The notes below the pieces were generated by a model. It saw only the letters and a program-made list of their open reading frames with translations. It was not told the DNA's origin and ran no database searches. DNA of 64,000 nucleotides from Pagrus major. Taxonomy: Eukaryota; Chordata; Actinopteri; Spariformes; Sparidae. The position numbers were made by a program, and so were the translations under genes. The stretch spans positions 20,403,749 to 20,467,748 of the forward strand of contig NC_133237.1 in assembly GCF_040436345.1 (NCBI RefSeq), written 5' to 3'. Shown piece by piece: positions 58,501 through 64,000 of the stretch. The stretch's first letter is position 1; every line of letters begins with the position of its first letter.

Positions 58501-61500
58501 CAAGCCAGGTAAGAGAACCTGAGAGAGAATAAGAGATGCAGGGGAAGAGGAGGGAAAAAACAATTTAGAGAGAACAAGCCAGTGTTGGTACTTGGGAGTC
58601 CGTCCACATACTCTGCACTCTGCAATGTGGGAACCAGCTGTCTCCCTGGGCTGGACCTCCAGGCCTGCAGAAAACTCCACCCCACCGCCCCCTACCCCAG
58701 AGGATGTGCTGTCACTGCGGGGCCCGACCTTCCTGTAGACTGAGAGGGTGGCCAGGGGACAAAGCCGGTATCTGAATCTGTATGCGGAGCCTCAGCCACA
58801 GTTAACACCTCTTGGGCGACTGAGCACAGCGCCAAAGAAACACAATGGTGGAAGTGGGACAGCTATGGGGCGCTGGATTAACAAACCAGTGTGTGAATAT
58901 GTGTGTGAACTTTGAGCATGTGGGACTGCATGTGTTTATGTCTGAGCTGAAGTTATTAGCATTCATTATGCTTTGTATAATTCCACGCATGTGTGCAAGG
59001 GACCACATGCGTGAATATTTTTCGATAATTGCACAATAAAAGCCACACCGTGGTGTTAGAAAATACCAACGAGAGGCTTGTGTTTTTAATTACTCACTCC
59101 CCCCTCTTTACTCCCCTTCCTACATTCCCCAAATGAGAGCTCTGTGTCCGGTTACAACACCGCTTTTGTTTCTTTTTGCTCCTCTCACTCTCTCTCGCTC
59201 GGCTTCTATCTGTATATCTCGCCCCTCTTTTTTCTGGCTCACAGTACTGATTGGTTGTGAATGTGCCTATGAAGACACACACACACTTTTCAGCAAATAT
59301 AAAGAAACACCAGTCTCCTCCGGCTCCATCAACACTTTATAAGGTTCACGGGCAGCAGCACTCAAAGGACTTCATTCAAGACTTCCAAAGAAATAATTTA
59401 TTTGCTGCCTAGATCCACATATGAAACATGGCAGATAGGTTGCCATGTATCTGCCTACTGGTCAGTGTTTATAGATGTCCTCAGTCTGTTTAATAGTCCA
59501 GCTTGCTCATCTTTCTGTTATTATTCAAAGCAGACCACCTAGAAGCTTTGCTGTTCGAGGATAAAAAGGAGTCTTAAAAGAGCTTCGTGAGGTGACGGCA
59601 ACATTTAAAGTGTATGTGTGTGGGTGTGCACTGCTTTCATGACTACGGTTGTATGCCACAATATCTGGGATTTTAGTGGTAGAAAAGATAGTTCTTTTTC
59701 ATGTTAATGTCCAATCTTGGCTTCAATTCAGGGGTGGTGAAGCTTCCAGAACTGGCCCGGTTGTCGCCTTATGGGTTGTTGGCTACAGGCCCTACTTCTG
59801 CCCTCCAGCTCCGGCCGGATCCAAAGCACCAGGCTGCACACAGCTGGCCTCTACAAAGCTTTCACAACTATCCACATTTTACATTTAAAAGGCAAAGGCC
59901 TTAATCAAGAAAGACCCCCATTTATCCTCTTTAAAGCCTTTCTCTCAATCGCACCTTTTTCATTTATTTCATCAACTTTTATCTTTTCATTTCAAAAGGA
60001 AGAATTTACATTTCAAACCTGAGGATTGAGGTTTGGGGAGGAGTAGTGGCGACAGTGTTGTTTGATCAGGTTAAAAGACACCAATCACAGCAAATCGTAC
60101 AGTGCCACCCTTAATGTAAACCGACAGATTAGATTCTGAATTTATTAGAAGAATTATTAGAATTAGCTATTTATGAGAGAGATTATTAATAGCTTGTGAT
60201 CATTGCCACCTTTAGAAAAAGTAAGTTGATTGAAGTTTCACAAAAGTTAGGAAGTGTCATGGCTCGGCTGTGTCAGATTTACAGGGCTGACCGGGCTCCA
60301 GAGTAACTTTATTCACCACCATCCCGAACCCATCCAGATTTTTTATTTTTTACCATCCCGCAGTGAAACCGTCCCATAATTAAAATGTAGCTTCATTAGG
60401 CTACTCTACTATCATCTGTAGTTGTTAGTTAAATGTAGATATAAGCATTTAAGACTTTTACCTCCAAACTGTACTCAGCTGAAATGTTGTAGTACATTAA
60501 TTTACTAAAGCTTTGTCGTGTTGTCACATTAAACTTAAGTTCACAGATTAACACTTCATGTTACTCTGAATAAACTCTCAGTCCTGCTGTGTGTAGCCAT
60601 TAAGTCTGTTAGCCCTGTCAGCCCTGTAAGCCTATTAGCTCTGTAGCTATTTGTTCCCTTAGCCAAACACACCGAAGGACTCTGGCGCGCAGTGTTCACA
60701 ATGTAGCCTTATCAGGGGAAAATGAGGTTGCCTCCCCCATCGATAATGAGTTTAATGCATAATTTCGGATATTTCATAGGTCTCCCGCTGAGTAGGCTAG
60801 CCTGCCAGTTATTGTGACATCTAAATTGTAAAAGAGAGGTAACTGGTAACAACATAACAAGACACACTCATCGCTTCACGACACATTTTCCACCGTGCTC
60901 TGGCTGACTCCACAGCAAGCCACACACCGAACACATATATATTTCTCTCGGCATTGGGGTCCTGAAGAGGAGAATGGTCCTCTTTTAGAACGTGCCTATT
61001 TCCACAACTGAAAAATGTATGACAGCATGCCACAGGATCTCTAATCACATCCCTGCTTATTTAGTTTGGTCTGGTCTTTTGTTTGCTGTGCCATCAGACT
61101 GAGGTTACTGCTTACAGACTGACAGACTTTGGTATTTATGACGTTAAGTACATAAAAAGGAGCGTGCTACATTAACTTCTGGAGGAACATACAGGAGCCT
61201 GTGGATTTTGCAAGACATCAACCTTACATATTTGATTTTGTTAAGCCTGCAGCCCTCCAACAGCGGCTGGTCTTGCACAAGTCAAATTACTTGAGATATT
61301 AGATTTAGGCAGGAAGAGAGGATTATATTTATTTTATGGACAACATAGGATTTACAGCACTATCAATCATTTACTTTGCATTGTTTGATGAGAGGTTTGT
61401 TTAAAGTATTTAATCATATACGTAAGTAATCTTGTTAAGTGATTTGATTATCTTTTAAATACATTTTAAGAAGCACAAGAAAAAAGATTTGATTTTGTTG

Positions 61501-64000
61501 TGTTGTGTTTTATCATGTTTTTTTCGACTCCTTAACACAATTCTATTAATACAGTTTTGCCCGAGGCAGACAAAGCACTGTTGATGGAGTCCTGTCAACA
61601 GTCAAAAGTGCACAACAAGATTATTTTAATTTTGTTAGCTGTCAGTAAAGACAAGAGCCTGAAACTCTAAACTGACAACCGAACAACACAGCACTTGGCA
61701 TGTAAAAGGCTCATTGGCTCCCCTTGTTGTAATTTGTAGACCGAGCAAATGAGACAAGCTTTGTATCACACCCTTCAGTCATCATAAACAAATTATATAT
61801 GCTCTGAGAGGCCTCTGCCACTGGTCACAAGCCAAATATACACCGAGGTTACTAATCTCCATTTTCTCATCTAGGAGGACTTTTGAAGTAGTGTGCTAAG
61901 TGCCTAGCAACCCAGTCCTCTCCCATGGGCAGTAATTGTCCCTCATTAATGATTACACTATTCATAAAGCTCATAATTGTACAGAAATGTCACTTTATGA
62001 CCCTTCTCTTCTACAACATTAATAGAGGACAATTAGTGGCAACCCTCTATCCACAACAGCAAGTGGCATTAGTCCAATCAGAAACACTTAGATCAGTTTG
62101 GGCCTATTGAAGAAAATGGAAATGTATGCAATGTGATCTGGTGAAAAAAACCTACACCTTTTAAGATCCTTACATAAAACTCACTATGCAGATAACCATG
62201 AAGTTAGTGAATACTTCCCTGTCTTTTGTCATTACTGTAAATGACCTTCAATGTGTAACATAATGTTAAAATGTTCTGAATACCATGTGAATTGCTCAGC
62301 AAATTGAAGGTCTGCAATGACTTTGATGATCCTGGTCTCTTTACCCTAGCTCATTTGCACAAAAACTTCTACGGGCACAAAAACTACTGCATAATATAAC
62401 AAGCTGTTTCCCATTACTCTTAAGTTACTACAGGAGGGAGCATTTGAATTTGGAGCATCAATTATCTACTCTGTACTGTTGCATTAGTTGAAAAGGGCAG
62501 CAGTGCATTACTTTTTTCTTTGTTTAAAAAAGAAAATGGGAGTTACAGGATCTGTGAATGTCTCAAGAAAAGCCTCAACAGTGAAATATGTTATCAAATT
62601 GAAAGAGATGCCCATTAACCTCAATTATGCTATAGAATTTAAAAAACTGAATCGAAGTTTTGGACCAGAAACACACTAATCAAAGGTTGATCTGCAATAA
62701 GCATTGATGTAGGGAAAACATTTTCTATATAATGAGTAGGTAGTTTCTTACCTGCACATTTTCTCTGAGGTCTGTGGCCTCCCTGAGGGGCTGGGTGGAA
62801 GCCCTGAAGAGCTCATCCACTACTTTGATCCCTGTGGTCTTGGTGGTGGTGTACTCCCGGGCCTTCCTTCCCTTCCTGACAGACAGACCCCTCTTATGTG
62901 CCTTTCCTCCACCTCGCCTGTTGGTGATGGCTACATGGACAAACAGGGTCGTGTTTGGTAGGAACTCTCCTGTCAGAGATTGGAGGGGGACATGTCTATA
63001 GCCTGGCTGTAGGCACTCAAATGGGATGGTGTATTGGCCAATGAACTCGTCCCCAATGTAGTCATCATCCAGCACCACAAAGCGCAGTACTGAAAGTTCT
63101 GGTAAATTGATCTGGAATTCAAAACTCTCATCAAAAATAGGGTTGTCACCATTCTGGGACACAGTCTTGGTTCTTTGCTCAGCGCAGTCGGCTGGGATGC
63201 CGTGGATCTCCACATATATGTAGGGCTCCACCACATCGCCCTTAGCAGCAGAGCCACGAGGTTTGGGCAGATTCTGCCCACTGATGACTTTGATGTGAAG
63301 AAGCTGAGCAGACACCCCAGGCAGGGAGTCCCGAGCATTGGCACTGAAGTAGGACACCTCCTCTCTCATGATGGCTGGCCGCAAAACATACCCGCAGTTG
63401 CCATTCTGCCTGAACCAGCCAAGGTTGAGGTCCATCATCAGGCCTGGCGTCTGGTAGTTCATGGCCACAATCTGGCAGCCACACTTCCAGAAATCCTGGG
63501 GGTTCATGTTGCTGGCATCAATTCTCATGGGTGTGGGGTATACCCTGGAGAGAAATCGTTTGTTATAACAAACAAATTCTTCTGGGAACTCATTGGCAAA
63601 CCTGTTTGCATCTACCTCATTGAAGGAGCAAATCTCCCAGTATTTCTGGTCCCTCTTAGAGATCTCAAAGTCCCTAAACTGGACTGACTTGCAGAGAGAT
63701 ACAAGATCAGACAGCTCCCTGCACAGTCTGAGTCTCTTGTACCCCAAGCCATTTAGCTGGTCCTTCTCATCAGCTCCCACTCTTCGGGACATTTCCAGAC
63801 CTTCCTCCTCATCTGTCACATCTCCTTCAGGGTCAGTGCAGCTGGGTGGTAGCCTCTTACCCTTGAGGAGGATTTTGCCTTTGAGTTTCTCAGGGGAGGG
63901 TAGGTAGTTTTCCTCCTTGTTGGGAGGATCAATGTGCAGCTTGTCCCCAAGAATCTTTTTCATGTGCTGTGCCATCACCCTCTGCTGGGGGATGCAGCAG
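38883..64000 (-). CDS. Inactive phospholipase C-like (PRIP/PLCL family) gene, 3' part
   Basis: PRIP/PLCL proteins are cytosolic phosphoinositide-binding scaffolds related to PLC-delta without lipase activity. In mammals they bind PP1, GABARAP and GABA-A receptor subunits. Exons in transcript order: >64000-62752, 56250-56453, 53487-53562, 43404-43513, 38883-39335; phases match and there is no internal stop (696 codons plus TGA). The first exon opens in the X-box end ([16 protein letters not shown]), then the Y box ([34 protein letters not shown]) and C2 ([37 protein letters not shown]). Later exons give [43 protein letters not shown] and [14 protein letters not shown], all diagnostic of PLCL1/2. 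The PH domain and the X-box residues that decide catalysis lie off the right edge, so inactivity is inferred from family. It is not clearly PLCL1 or PLCL2: probably a third fish paralogue. Confidence 0.9.
39336..43403. other. PLCL last intron
   Basis: A 4-kb intron. It contains an inverted GGGCTGCAAC-type repeat (42384-42726). No gene is recognised. Confidence 0.6.
42384..42726 (-). mobile_element. Diverged GGGCTGCAAC-type element
   Basis: Its minus-strand end reads AGGGCTGCAACTAGCAATTA and continues with ATTTTCATGAGCGATACGTC. This matches the plus-strand start of the 12302-12612 element. The other boundary is approximate. Confidence 0.5.
43518..43549. repeat. (AC)16 microsatellite at a PLCL splice acceptor
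   Basis: An uninterrupted AC tract that reads (GT)16 on the transcribed strand. It is followed by CCAG and the exon starting at 43513. Confidence 0.95.
46900..47385 (+). mobile_element. 3' end of a fish retroelement (CT-rich)
   Basis: A long pyrimidine/G-rich stretch (CCTGTCTTGTGACTTTCCAC, CTGCTCACCTGTG and similar) ends with GGACTTTTTGGTTTTCAGCT then ATTAAAGCTCGCTTTTCTG. This matches the usual 3' terminal region of a dispersed teleost retroelement. The open frame through it is a composition effect. Confidence 0.45.
51218..51810. repeat. TAGTCGACTA-type dispersed element
   Basis: One side has AATAGTCGACTAAATCGATG and TTAGTCGACC; the other has ACGACTAGTCAACTAATGGC. These look like the two ends of a non-autonomous element of about 590 bp with a rearranged interior. 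Boundaries are approximate. Confidence 0.4.
53563..56249. other. PLCL intron
   Basis: A 2.7-kb intron with AT-rich sequence; no recognisable gene, RNA or intact mobile element. Confidence 0.55.
56454..62751. other. PLCL intron after the C2 exon
   Basis: A 6.3-kb intron. A tRNA-head repeat lies at 57763-57908. The rest shows no credible gene. Confidence 0.55.
57763..57908 (+). mobile_element. tRNA-head SINE-like repeat
   Basis: Starts GGCGGCTGTAGCTCAGTTAC, continues with GTCCTTGAGCAGGACAGTGA, then CACTTTGGACAAAAGCATCT, and ends in TCATGTAATG repeats. This is the arrangement of an abundant fish SINE-like element. Some of the tRNA-related portion is deleted or mutated. Confidence 0.6.

Noticed and set aside
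1-64000. CRISPR array, bacterial operon, prophage or integrated virus
   Set aside because: No spaced direct repeats, no bacterial-type gene packing and no viral reading frames were seen. Everything recognisable is vertebrate.

Overview
This is nuclear DNA from a bony fish, most likely a spiny-rayed (percomorph) teleost. Genes are split by GT-AG introns, dinucleotide microsatellites and TTAA-flanked MITE-like repeats are common, and every recognisable protein has a vertebrate orthologue with fish-type sequence. No bacterial, viral or plasmid gene was seen. The gene order kat2a - rab5c - kcnh4 - hcrt matches the human 17q21 neighbourhood (KAT2A, RAB5C, KCNH4, HCRT). All five recognised genes lie on the minus strand, so transcription runs right to left.

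Layout. Positions 1-1782 hold the 5' end of kat2a (Gcn5 acetyltransferase; first six coding exons, the sixth cut by the window edge). Positions 4868-8071 hold the whole rab5c coding region (five exons), with a likely non-coding first exon near 14.1-14.2 kb. Positions 16573-32037 hold a complete kcnh4 (Elk-type voltage-gated K+ channel) in 16 coding exons, about 1204 residues. Positions 34643-36359 hold hcrt (prepro-orexin) in two exons with a TATA box. Positions 38883 to beyond 64000 hold the 3' part of a PLC-like (PRIP/PLCL) gene: a large exon with the end of the X box, the Y box and C2, followed by four smaller exons across 25 kb.

The genes do not form a pathway. They form a conserved block: an equivalent block (PLCL2, KCNH8, RAB5A, KAT2B) lies on human 3p24. 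The PLCL gene beside hcrt is therefore best read as a third PLCL ohnologue kept in fish; I know of no PLCL gene at 17q21 in human.

The most unusual features are in the PLCL gene. One 3' splice site has a (GT)16 microsatellite where the polypyrimidine tract should be. The last exon carries a long Gln/Pro-rich insertion that contains a credible internal (exitron-like) intron. The TGA stop is followed in frame by 64 more open codons ending in a class I PDZ-ligand sequence, with a poly(A) signal immediately after. Other points of interest are a tandem NAGNAG acceptor in hcrt, a TTAA-flanked MITE 21 bp from a kcnh4 donor site, and a promoter-like island with a perfect DR1 element between hcrt and the PLCL gene. 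Exon coordinates were assigned by hand from reading frame, splice consensus and remembered family sequence; no alignment was run.
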